Shown: positions 51,084 to 57,785 of the stretch, in pieces
Layout of the letters: every line of letters starts with the position of its first letter
How positions within the stretch are numbered: the stretch's first letter is position 1
From: CAZUUO01 sp964622665
GTDB taxonomy: Bacteria > Patescibacteriota > Patescibacteriia > Magasanikbacterales > GCA-002688135
Direction of reading: 5' to 3'
Assembly: GCA_964622665.1 (NCBI GenBank)
Contig: CAZUUO010000001.1
Location: 16,631 to 80,630, forward strand
Length of the DNA: 64,000 bases
The notes under the pieces: generated by a model
Database searches by the model: none
The model's input: the letters and a program-made list of their open reading frames with translations, nothing else
Told to the model about the DNA's origin: nothing
Program-made: the position numbers and the translations under genes

Positions 51084-51512
51084 CTAGAAGAACATTTGTT
51101 CACCCATGTATCCAATGATTGCCCCAGCAATAAGGAGTGCAACAAGTTGAAACCCGACATTGATCCAAAAACCTGCATTCACACGGCGTTCAAATACCGC
51201 ATTGGTTCCATTACTCGTCAACACAAATCCCAACCAGCACCAGAATCCTCCTTGCATACCCGGAATTACACCATACATACCCTCTGTGAATACAGCGATA
51301 ACATGTTGCAATACAAATACCGTTACAAAAGATGCAGCAAGCATCAATACCATACTTTTCCCCTGATTTCCCTTCTTCATATCTTTATCGGTCCATCCCA
51401 GTGATTTCATCCAGGCACCTCCAAAGACGCCCTTTGTGTACCAGACAAATCCCACCACCATATATGCCAATGTTCCTAATACCACACTTTGCCACGTTAA
51501 TGATAGATCCAT
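51084..51512 (-). CDS. DUF1761 family membrane protein
   Basis: This 142-aa, four-helix membrane protein has the family marks GFVWYTKGVFGGAWMKSLGWTDKDM after the first helix and AVFERRVNAGFWINVGFQLVALLIAGAIIG near the end. The function of the family is not known. It is the only gene of its unit, between the MerR gene and a shared terminator, and may be under that regulator, though its own promoter is not clear. Confidence 0.85.
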   Translation of the reverse strand: MDLSLTWQSVVLGTLAYMVVGFVWYTKGVFGGAWMKSLGWTDKDMKKGNQGKSMVLMLAASFVTVFVLQHVIAVFTEGMYGVIPGMQGGFWCWLGFVLTSNGTNAVFERRVNAGFWINVGFQLVALLIAGAIIGYMGEQMFF

Positions 51513-51563
51513 ACGTATGAATTATGTAATATATACAGTATAACATGCTTGGCCTCCACCAAA

Positions 51564-52325
51564 CTAATTATTTTCTTGCATATCACAATAATGAATCATC
51601 GCACCACTCAAAAATTTTGCTAACCCTGGTGTTATACGTTCATAAAACTCCGTAAACCGCGGATCTTGTACATACATCTGCGCTAAACCACGGTACAGTT
51701 CAAGGGTTGGTGTGTAGAAATGATGAAGATGCATGAAATGTTTGTGGATGATATGTTGCACATCAGCATGTGACACCTCTAACCCCATCTTCTCACACAA
51801 CTCCACCAAAATTACCTTTCCTTCATCCATCACCTTTTGCAAACCCTCCTTACCCATTTTTTCTACATTCTTCTGTGATTGTTTATAGAAATCGGTATTC
51901 CCCCAGCGTTCTTTTGCCTCCGCTTCATACGCAGCCATTTTTTCTTTGTCTAACCCTTCAAATAACTCTTCATCATTCATAGTATTGTTTTGTTCTATGC
52001 GTTCAATTGTTTTTTCAATCGTGCGCACTATTTTTTTCAAATTCCCTTGTTTTTTCTCTAACAACATTTTTTGCTTATGCAACGAGTTGAGCAGTGAAAA
52101 ATCTTTTGCCTGCAGTACTTTTTCTATTTCTTCAAGTGACATCTCAAGAGCGCGATAAAATAAAATTTGCTGCAAGTGTAGCACATCATTTTCATTGTAT
52201 ATTCGGTATCCATTTTTCGGATTACGAGTTGCACGAAGCAAACCAATCTCATCATAATAATGAAGTGTTCGTACACTCACTCCCGACATTCCCGCTAACT
52301 GTTGTATTGAATAATGCATAGACAT
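51564..52325 (-). CDS. MerR-family regulator with TipAS-like domain
   Basis: This 253-aa protein has an N-terminal MerR helix-turn-helix (YSIQQLAGMSGVSVRTLHYYDEIGLLRATRNPKNGYRIY), a coiled-coil dimerisation helix (about 75-115) and a C-terminal all-helical TipAS-like drug-binding domain (KAAYEAEAKERWG-type stretch, then HIIHKHFMHLHHFYTPTLELYRGLAQMYVQDPRFTEFYE). TipAL-type regulators turn on promoters when they bind peptide antibiotics. Its own promoter has the 19-bp spacer that such regulators untwist, so it should activate itself. No transporter target is adjacent. Confidence 0.93.
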   Translation of the reverse strand: MSMHYSIQQLAGMSGVSVRTLHYYDEIGLLRATRNPKNGYRIYNENDVLHLQQILFYRALEMSLEEIEKVLQAKDFSLLNSLHKQKMLLEKKQGNLKKIVRTIEKTIERIEQNNTMNDEELFEGLDKEKMAAYEAEAKERWGNTDFYKQSQKNVEKMGKEGLQKVMDEGKVILVELCEKMGLEVSHADVQHIIHKHFMHLHHFYTPTLELYRGLAQMYVQDPRFTEFYERITPGLAKFLSGAMIHYCDMQENN

Positions 52326-52341
52326 ACGTATATCTTCCTAT

Positions 52342-52372
52342 ACCATACACCCTTACGCAAGGTGAGAGTCAA
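52342..52372 (-). promoter_or_regulatory. MerR-type promoter with 19-bp spacer and dyad
   Basis: On the minus strand TTGACT (52372-52367), a 19-bp spacer and TATGGT (52347-52342). The spacer holds the imperfect dyad CACCTT-GCGT-AAGGGTG. An overlong spacer with a dyad between the hexamers is the hallmark of MerR-family operators. Confidence 0.82.
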
Positions 52373-52419
52373 TACACCATTTTATTGCTATTTCAATAAT
52401 CTATTTTAATTTAAATTCA

Positions 52420-52492
52420 TTGACATGATAACGTTTTTTTGTTATTATTTTTAGTCATGTTTGGGGAATAAAGACACTCAGTCATTTCCCAA
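52420..52492 (+). promoter_or_regulatory. Consensus promoter and 5' hairpin of the 52523 gene
   Basis: TTGACA (52420-52425), a 17-bp spacer and TATTAT (52443-52448). The leader holds a 9-bp hairpin, TTGGGGAAT/ATTTCCCAA (52461-52469 with 52484-52492, one G-U), close to the predicted start site. Confidence 0.85.
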
Positions 52493-52522
52493 CAAGACAA
52501 TCCCTCAAAAGGAGATCGATCC

Positions 52523-53335
52523 ATGAAAAAAATAGCAAGTGACACACGAGCATACTTCAATTGCATTTATGTGGAGAACAACCTCACGCTTTCTGATCGA
52601 GAAGTCATTGATACTGTCACATCACAAATTTCCTCAACAATTCCTGATGTAGACACATCTTATCTATTTCATAGAAGAGAGTTGCAAATCATTGATGTGT
52701 TGCTGGAAGCAGCTATAACAGCCTCCCGAAACTTTGGCGTGACTGTTACCACTCGACCAGCCAGTCATCTCGTACTTACCAATGAAATGAAAATTGGTTC
52801 ACAACAGAGAAATGGTTCGTATATCCCTGGTAATATCTTTTTACGGAGACGACAAAAACATCTCGCATTTGCTGCAACGGCTGCCCATGAACTTTCACAT
52901 TTTGTTTCATTTCATGCTCGTCATCAGTCATCTGACAAATACACTCGAGTTGGCATGTGTTTGTACTCAAAAAAAATGTTCACCGGTTTAAACGAGGGTG
53001 TGACCGATATTTTTGCAAAATATCTTTTGACACACATCCCTCCAGATTCTTTCCTACACGAAATGTCAACTTCTTTGATCTGTGGCTACGAACTACACGC
53101 AGCGCTGATTGTTCAATTTATTGAAGACTTGGCACTTCATTTTGGAATAGAAACCACATTGCTCACTCACATATTACTCAAAGATTTCCTTACAGGTAGT
53201 ATCAATTTTCTTCGATTACTGCACGCTTGGCAGCCAGGCATACTGATACCTCTTTCACAACTTGATACGACCGTGTACTCAATAGGATATTTCTGCAGGA
53301 CAATCAATTATCCTCTTCGCTGTATGCACGATTAG
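52523..53335 (+). CDS. Gluzincin-like zinc metallopeptidase, 270 aa
   Basis: The motif HELSH (residues 122-126) is followed 30 residues later by NEGVTD (157-162). HExxH plus NExxTD/E is the arrangement of gluzincin metalloproteases, with H122, H126 and E158 as zinc ligands and E123 as the base. There is no signal peptide or membrane helix, so it would act in the cytoplasm unless exported by another route. I cannot name a family. AAAGGAG lies 9-10 nt before the ATG, and the gene stands alone with promoter, leader hairpin and terminator. Confidence 0.83.
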   Translation: MKKIASDTRAYFNCIYVENNLTLSDREVIDTVTSQISSTIPDVDTSYLFHRRELQIIDVLLEAAITASRNFGVTVTTRPASHLVLTNEMKIGSQQRNGSYIPGNIFLRRRQKHLAFAATAAHELSHFVSFHARHQSSDKYTRVGMCLYSKKMFTGLNEGVTDIFAKYLLTHIPPDSFLHEMSTSLICGYELHAALIVQFIEDLALHFGIETTLLTHILLKDFLTGSINFLRLLHAWQPGILIPLSQLDTTVYSIGYFCRTINYPLRCMHD

Positions 53336-53337
53336 TC

Positions 53338-53363
53338 AACCCTTACTACGGTAAGGGTTTTTA
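53338..53363 (+). terminator. Terminator of the 52523 gene
   Basis: The stem ACCCTTAC/GTAAGGGT with a TACG loop is followed by TTTTAT. Confidence 0.88.
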
Positions 53364-53371
53364 TTTACAAT

Positions 53372-53399
53372 AAAAAACTGCAGCACTTATGCTACAGTT
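53372..53399 (-). terminator. Terminator of glmS, overlapping its last codons
   Basis: The stem AACTGTAGCA/TGCTGCAGTT is followed by six T on the minus strand. One arm includes the final codons and stop of glmS. Confidence 0.85.
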
Positions 53400-55219
53400 A
53401 CGCTTTTAGCGATATTTCTTGGAGTATCTACTTTATGATTCAATTCTTTTGCAACAAAATACGCTAATAGTTGGAGAGGGACAATGAAAACATGCGGCTC
53501 CAATTCTTTCGCAGTATTTGGCACAACCACTATTGATGCCCTCGGAAACATCGCAGCTGTTCTTTTGTAATGTTCTTCTGTAACCACCATCACCATAGCA
53601 CATCCAATAACCTGTACCTCCTGTGCTGTCACGAGTATACTATCAATATTTTCATTGTCACAGAGTATAATTACTGTAGATTTCTTTGAGATTACTGCTA
53701 GCGGACCATGTTTTAGCTCACCCGCAGGAAATCCTTCTGATGGAATATAGGTTATCTCCTTCATTTTTAATGCACCCTCTTGTGCAATATATTTCAACAT
53801 TCCTTTGCCAACAAATGCGATGTAATTGCTACGTTTCACTTTTTTAGCAATAGACACCATTGATTCTCTTGTATTTTTGTATATTGCAGGAATTACTTCT
53901 ATCAATGACATTACATGGTGCAATTGTCGCTTACCTTCTCTTACGCTCATTTTTCTCATCCGCCCCATATACAGCGCAAGCAAAAAACCAATGGTAATTT
54001 GTGACATGAATACTTTAGTAGACGCAACACTTACTTCCACCCCAGCCTGACAATATATACCACAATTAGTTTCTCTTGCGATACTGCTCCCCACTCGATT
54101 CACAATACCAAGCGTTATCAAACCTTTTTTCTTAGCTTCTTGCGCCGCAATTTTTGTATCATATGTTTCCCCCGATTGTGAAATTACTACTACCAATGTC
54201 TCTTTTACATTCACCATTGTAAAATCAAATTCTGAGGCATGCTGTACTTCAACAACTGGTATTCCACCTACTGTTTTTAAATATTGACCTATAATCAGCC
54301 CCGCATGATATGCTGTGCCACAACCAACCACGATTACGTGCGATACACTGCGTAATTGATTACTGATCTTTTTTAGTCCACCCAAATTTGGAATTCCAAA
54401 ATCAAAATTTATTCGTCCCCCAAAATTGACAGCTCGCTCAATTACATTTCCCTGTTCAGCAATTTCTTTTTCCATGTAATCATCAAAACCCTCTTTTGAA
54501 ACTTCTTGTAGTTCACTTTGAATGGTACGAGCTGCGGTGGTGTTTCCAGAAGCTCCTTCTTTACGAACAATAACCACTTCTCCATCTTTTACTTCAATCA
54601 CTTTAGTAAATTGCCTCATTAAAACCACTTCATCTGATGCAACCGTACACCCATTATCATTAACACCAATAACCAGTGGACTTCCCATACAAGCAACAAC
54701 CATTTCTTTCATGTTATCTTTTGCAATAACAGCAATTGCAAAAGCACCTTCCAGCTTCTTAACCGCAATAGTTACTGATTGTGCAAGATTTCCCGTGCTT
54801 AGATACTCTTGTGCAATTAGATGGGCAATGATTTCCGTATCGGTATCAGATGAAAATTTTTTTCCTGTTTTGGACAATTCTTTTTTGAGGATATCAAAAT
54901 TTGCGATTGTCCCATTATGCACCACATAAATAGTCTCCGTTTGGTCTGTATGAGGATGTGCATTGTTAATGGTATTAGCTCCATGCGTTGGCCACCGAGT
55001 GTGCCCAATCCCAATTACTGCTGATTCGCCAGATAATGACTGGTGCAACTTTTCAGTGGGCAATTCTTCGCCTTGCAAACATTTCTTTACTAGCAAACCT
55101 TTTTCACTATTACACGCAACTCCCGCTGCGTGATACCCCCGGTAACTCACATCACACAACCCTTGTGTGACCACACGTACCGCATTGTCATTTCCAACAT
55201 ATCCCACAATTCCGCACAT
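53387..55219 (-). CDS. glmS: Glutamine-fructose-6-phosphate aminotransferase GlmS
   Basis: This 610-aa enzyme makes glucosamine-6-phosphate, the entry point to peptidoglycan and other amino-sugar glycans. It has the N-terminal glutaminase with catalytic Cys2 (MCGIVGYVG), HTRWPTHG, NNAHPHTD and SDTDTEII; the two SIS sugar domains include VVGCGTAYHAG, SQSGETYDT and CGTS-like loops; the end is RNIAKSVTVA (normally SVTVE). YRGYHAAGV replaces the usual YRGYDSAGI. It has an AAGGAG site before the ATG. No glmS ribozyme is present in the 30-nt leader. Confidence 0.97.
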   Translation of the reverse strand: MCGIVGYVGNDNAVRVVTQGLCDVSYRGYHAAGVACNSEKGLLVKKCLQGEELPTEKLHQSLSGESAVIGIGHTRWPTHGANTINNAHPHTDQTETIYVVHNGTIANFDILKKELSKTGKKFSSDTDTEIIAHLIAQEYLSTGNLAQSVTIAVKKLEGAFAIAVIAKDNMKEMVVACMGSPLVIGVNDNGCTVASDEVVLMRQFTKVIEVKDGEVVIVRKEGASGNTTAARTIQSELQEVSKEGFDDYMEKEIAEQGNVIERAVNFGGRINFDFGIPNLGGLKKISNQLRSVSHVIVVGCGTAYHAGLIIGQYLKTVGGIPVVEVQHASEFDFTMVNVKETLVVVISQSGETYDTKIAAQEAKKKGLITLGIVNRVGSSIARETNCGIYCQAGVEVSVASTKVFMSQITIGFLLALYMGRMRKMSVREGKRQLHHVMSLIEVIPAIYKNTRESMVSIAKKVKRSNYIAFVGKGMLKYIAQEGALKMKEITYIPSEGFPAGELKHGPLAVISKKSTVIILCDNENIDSILVTAQEVQVIGCAMVMVVTEEHYKRTAAMFPRASIVVVPNTAKELEPHVFIVPLQLLAYFVAKELNHKVDTPRNIAKSVTVA

Positions 55220-55226
55220 AAATACT

Positions 55227-55277
55227 CCTTTGTCAAAGGCCTAGAGGTACCGTAACAACTCACTGTGGACATGTCAA
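55227..55277 (-). promoter_or_regulatory. glmS promoter and SD-masking hairpin
   Basis: TTGACA (55277-55272), a 17-bp spacer and TACGGT (55254-55249). In the short leader CCTTT/AAAGG with a GAC loop (55239-55227) pairs with part of the AAGGAG ribosome-binding site. Confidence 0.75.
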
Positions 55278-55304
55278 TAAAAAAACCGCGTACGTAACGC
55301 AGTT
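55275..55304 (-). terminator. Terminator of the 55304 gene (identical to 55724-55753)
   Basis: The stem AACTGCGT/ACGCGGTT is followed by seven T on the minus strand. All 30 bases are identical to the terminator of the next gene. It partly overlaps the glmS -35. Confidence 0.88.
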
Positions 55305-55660
55305 TATACCCTTTGCTCAGTGAGCAATTCCCTTATTCTTGGTCGTAATTCAGACGGCGTGTCCAGATTAAACCCCCTGCTATACCATTCAAAATATTCA
55401 TTACCTAAGTGCGCACCAACCCCACTCATGCGATTTTTTAGCGCATCTTTATCTCTGAGAGTCATACCAGTACTCCTTACATATTCATCCAAAATTCCAC
55501 CATGGTATTTGAGATCAGATGCTCCAACTAACAATATTTCTCTTTCACTTTTGAAATACAGAAATTTATACACCCCTTTACCATGAACTGCAGGATCATA
55601 GGGCACCACCGAGCACTCCATTACAAACCACCGCTCAACACGCATGCTTGGTAATTCCAA
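55304..55660 (-). CDS. Hypothetical protein, 118 aa (diverged pair, copy 1)
   Basis: I do not recognise this protein. It is soluble, about 118 aa, with GKGVYKFLYFKSEREILLVGASDL in the N-terminal half and the end FNLDTPSELRPRIRELL. The gene at 55752 has the same plan (GKFLYFIDGEKETLLLGEVAL and FNVVTPDELKPRIEKLL), so they are paralogues. The start is TTG 55660: AAGGAG lies exactly 6 nt before it, while the ATG five codons later is too far. It has its own promoter and terminator. Confidence 0.7.
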   Translation of the reverse strand: MELPSMRVERWFVMECSVVPYDPAVHGKGVYKFLYFKSEREILLVGASDLKYHGGILDEYVRSTGMTLRDKDALKNRMSGVGAHLGNEYFEWYSRGFNLDTPSELRPRIRELLTEQRV

Positions 55661-55690
55661 TTGTTTCTCCTTATGTAAAGGACTGGTCGT

Positions 55691-55719
55691 AGACTAGCAT
55701 AGAGGGCGTTTTCTTTCAA
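55691..55719 (-). promoter_or_regulatory. Promoter of the 55304 gene
   Basis: TTGAAA (55719-55714), a 17-bp spacer and TAGTCT (55696-55691). Confidence 0.65.
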
Positions 55720-55723
55720 ACTC

Positions 55724-55753
55724 CAATAAAAAAACCGCGTACGTAACGCAGTT
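55724..55753 (-). terminator. Terminator of the 55752 gene (identical to 55275-55304)
   Basis: The same 30-base terminator as that of the neighbouring paralogue; one arm reaches the stop codon. Confidence 0.88.
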
Positions 55754-56147
55754 ATACATTATCCTGCATGAGGAGTTTTTCAATTCTTGGTTTCAATTCG
55801 TCAGGGGTTACAACGTTGAATCCACCACCATCCCATGCTGAAATTTTTGTGTCATCGACAATTCCAGCACCCCGCAATTGCTTGATCATGAAATCAGCAC
55901 TCTGCTGTCCCCCTTCATTAAACATCACGAGGCTTACTTTGTTACTACTACGCACTTCTTTGAGCCATCCCCTAAAAACAATATATCTATTCCACACTTC
56001 ACGGTCATTTGATAACGCCACCTCTCCAAGCAACAACGTTTCTTTTTCTCCATCAATGAAGTATAGAAATTTACCACTCCTTTTGTGGTGTCTTGGCTGA
56101 TAATTTACCACACCCTCTTTACCAATATACCACCGAATAATTACCAT
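55752..56147 (-). CDS. Hypothetical protein, 131 aa (diverged pair, copy 2)
   Basis: I do not recognise this protein. From ATG 56147 (AGGAGG 7 nt upstream) it reads MVIIRWYIG and is 131 aa. The open frame continues 38 codons upstream, but that part covers a promoter and another gene's terminator, so it is excluded. It shares its N-terminal half and its last 20 residues with the gene at 55304; the middle has an extra segment (SSNKVSLVMFNEGGQQSADFMIKQLRGAGI). No known motif is seen. Confidence 0.7.
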   Translation of the reverse strand: MVIIRWYIGKEGVVNYQPRHHKRSGKFLYFIDGEKETLLLGEVALSNDREVWNRYIVFRGWLKEVRSSNKVSLVMFNEGGQQSADFMIKQLRGAGIVDDTKISAWDGGGFNVVTPDELKPRIEKLLMQDNV

Positions 56148-56171
56148 GATTGCCTCCTGGTAGTCATTGGT

Positions 56172-56200
56172 ACCGTACCCCATTTTTACCTTTTTATCAA
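56172..56200 (-). promoter_or_regulatory. Promoter of the 55752 gene
   Basis: TTGATA (56200-56195), a 17-bp spacer and TACGGT (56177-56172), the same -10 as glmS. Confidence 0.68.
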
Positions 56201-56203
56201 GTA

Positions 56204-56226
56204 TTAAAAAAGAACCCGTAGGTCCT
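56204..56226 (-). terminator. Terminator of the HD hydrolase gene
   Basis: The stem AGGACC/GGTTCT is followed by TTTTTAATAC on the minus strand. It lies directly after the stop codon. Confidence 0.78.
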
Positions 56227-56775
56227 TTATTCCAAATTTCGATAATGCCCCAACGCTTCATGGCTTACAATCAAAAATTGCCCGTACAATTCCCCATGAG
56301 CCTCTCTACAAGCTTCAACCACAACTCGAGCACCCTCAATGTATGCAATACACTGTTGGTATGTCCACTCAACCGGTGGGTCAGATAGTACCGACAACAC
56401 ATTGGAAATTTGGTCTGCGATTTTAACTATTTTCACCGAATTTCCTTGTTCTGCAATTTGCAAAGCTTGCTTACGCTTACGCTCCAATATGTCAGTTATA
56501 TCTCCTAACGACTTGTCTGTTAAGCCTTCAACAATTCTTCCGATCTTTTCACCAAACATCGTGATAACTTCTTGTTTTGTTACCTCAGTGTCTTCCAGAA
56601 TGTCATGTAACCATGCAGCTACTACTTCATCTACTGAACCCCCATGAAACGCAACAAGCGAAGCCACCTCCGACAAATGTAGGATTTTGAGGTCCTTCCC
56701 ACTATTAGGTCTTACTTGCCCCTCGTGGGCCATATTGGCGAGTTTCTTTGCTCTGGCGATGAGAGGGTGTCTCAC
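56227..56775 (-). CDS. SpoT/MESH1-like HD-domain hydrolase
   Basis: This 182-aa single-domain HD protein has H33, HD (H57-D58), the EDT motif (E61-D62) that marks the (p)ppGpp hydrolase branch, and KIADQISN (D121, N125) in place of the usual KLADRxxN. It has no synthetase, TGS or ACT domain, so it fits the small alarmone hydrolase type, which degrades (p)ppGpp or related nucleotides such as NADPH. No RelA-type synthetase is in the window. The GTG start at 56775 follows AGGAGG by 6 nt. Confidence 0.88.
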   Translation of the reverse strand: MRHPLIARAKKLANMAHEGQVRPNSGKDLKILHLSEVASLVAFHGGSVDEVVAAWLHDILEDTEVTKQEVITMFGEKIGRIVEGLTDKSLGDITDILERKRKQALQIAEQGNSVKIVKIADQISNVLSVLSDPPVEWTYQQCIAYIEGARVVVEACREAHGELYGQFLIVSHEALGHYRNLE

Positions 56776-56873
56776 GTCTATCCTCCTTTTTAAAGGACTG
56801 CCACCAGCGTACTCTTTTTACGTTATTTTTTCAACTATAAGCATTTCCTTGTTCAAATCCCGTCCCCAAATAA

Positions 56874-56900
56874 CAAAAAAGCTAGTCGTTAGACTAGCAT
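56874..56900 (-). terminator. Terminator of tRNA-Asp
   Basis: The stem GCTAGTC/GACTAGC with a TAAC loop is followed by six T on the minus strand, 8 nt after the tRNA. Confidence 0.9.
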
Positions 56901-56907
56901 TTCTTGA

Positions 56908-56985
56908 TGGCGGGTCGGACGGGATTTGAACCCGCGACCTTCTCCGTGACAGGGAGACGTGAACTCCGGGCTTCACTACCGACCC
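56908..56985 (-). tRNA. tRNA-Asp (GTC)
   Basis: Acceptor GGGTCGG/CCGACCC, D arm GTGAA/TTCAC, anticodon stem TCTCC/GGAGA with loop CTGTCAC (anticodon GTC), and T arm with TTCAAAT. The discriminator is G and the 3' CCA is encoded. Confidence 0.96.
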
Positions 56986-57078
56986 ACGCCAAGTTCGCTC
57001 TTTAAAGCGGGGTTATCGTAACATAATGAGTAAAAATCATCAAGTGCCTCCTGTGAACAGGCCTCCCCAAAAAATCAA

Positions 57079-57106
57079 TTAAAAAAAGCCGCATTTTGCA
57101 GCTTTT
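57079..57106 (-). terminator. Terminator of the 57105 gene
   Basis: The stem AAGCTGCA/TGCGGCTT with an AAA loop is followed by seven T on the minus strand. Confidence 0.88.
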
Positions 57107-57725
57107 ACTCTTTTGCTAAGTGTATGGAGGTTGTTGTGGCCTTCATCACCTTGGGCACATCAAACATTCGTTCAAAAAATTCCGTTGGCAATGTTTCGCC
57201 GGGACGTTTGGGTACATCAGCAACGACGCTTTCCTTAAGTCGAAGCTTTTCAAAGGGCGACCATGTTGTAACCTCTTGTAGAATTGCAAAATACGAGGCG
57301 TCCATACCATTGAGGAGGCCTGGATTATTACGCACCTTTATCGCAATCTTCTTCCATTGCTGCGCAACCACACCTTTATGACTTTCGTCATCTCGGTCAT
57401 ATCGTTCAATATGAGACAACGCAATAGCACGACGATCTTCCTCTGACACTTCTGCTTTTGCCATAGCTCGTTGCTTATGGTTTCCTTTAAAAGTTATGAT
57501 GAGGATTTCACCAACTTCAGCGGTATCCCACAGCAGCATAGTCTCCGATTCTTCACTCATGTTTACGAGCATTGATGGCGAGTATGTACTTTTACGAATT
57601 TCATTGCTGTTGTTTTTTTCCACGATCGGTGTCTTTGGGGAAAATCGTTTTTTCAGATGAAGTATTGCGAGTATTATTACAATGGCAATACCTATCATCG
57701 TTAGGACAGCGTATAGTGGTGTCAT
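57105..57725 (-). CDS. Membrane-anchored hypothetical protein, 206 aa
   Basis: I do not recognise this protein. From ATG 57725, which has GGGAGG 6 nt upstream, it has one N-terminal membrane helix (YAVLTMIGIAIVIILAILHL), a basic KKRFSPK stop and a soluble mixed domain rich in Glu, Arg and Lys. Residues 1-20 of a longer open frame overlap the promoter and are excluded. The -35 of its promoter lies within the last codons of pyk, so it has its own transcript. Confidence 0.73.
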   Translation of the reverse strand: MTPLYAVLTMIGIAIVIILAILHLKKRFSPKTPIVEKNNSNEIRKSTYSPSMLVNMSEESETMLLWDTAEVGEILIITFKGNHKQRAMAKAEVSEEDRRAIALSHIERYDRDDESHKGVVAQQWKKIAIKVRNNPGLLNGMDASYFAILQEVTTWSPFEKLRLKESVVADVPKRPGETLPTEFFERMFDVPKVMKATTTSIHLAKE

Positions 57726-57756
57726 TTGTTTCCTCCCGGTGAAAGGAACTGGGTGA

Positions 57757-57785
57757 ATATTACCCTTTTTTTCAATTTTCGTCAA
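57757..57785 (-). promoter_or_regulatory. Promoter of the 57105 gene
   Basis: TTGACG (57785-57780), a 17-bp spacer and TAATAT (57762-57757). The -35 lies in the end of pyk. Confidence 0.78.

Noticed and set aside
54522..54929. 135-codon plus-strand ORF inside glmS
   Set aside because: It is fully antisense to the conserved glutaminase domain of glmS and lacks any start signal.
56148..56261. Longer start for the 55752 gene
   Set aside because: The extra 38 codons cover the gene's promoter and the terminator of the HD hydrolase gene, while AGGAGG fits the ATG at 56147.
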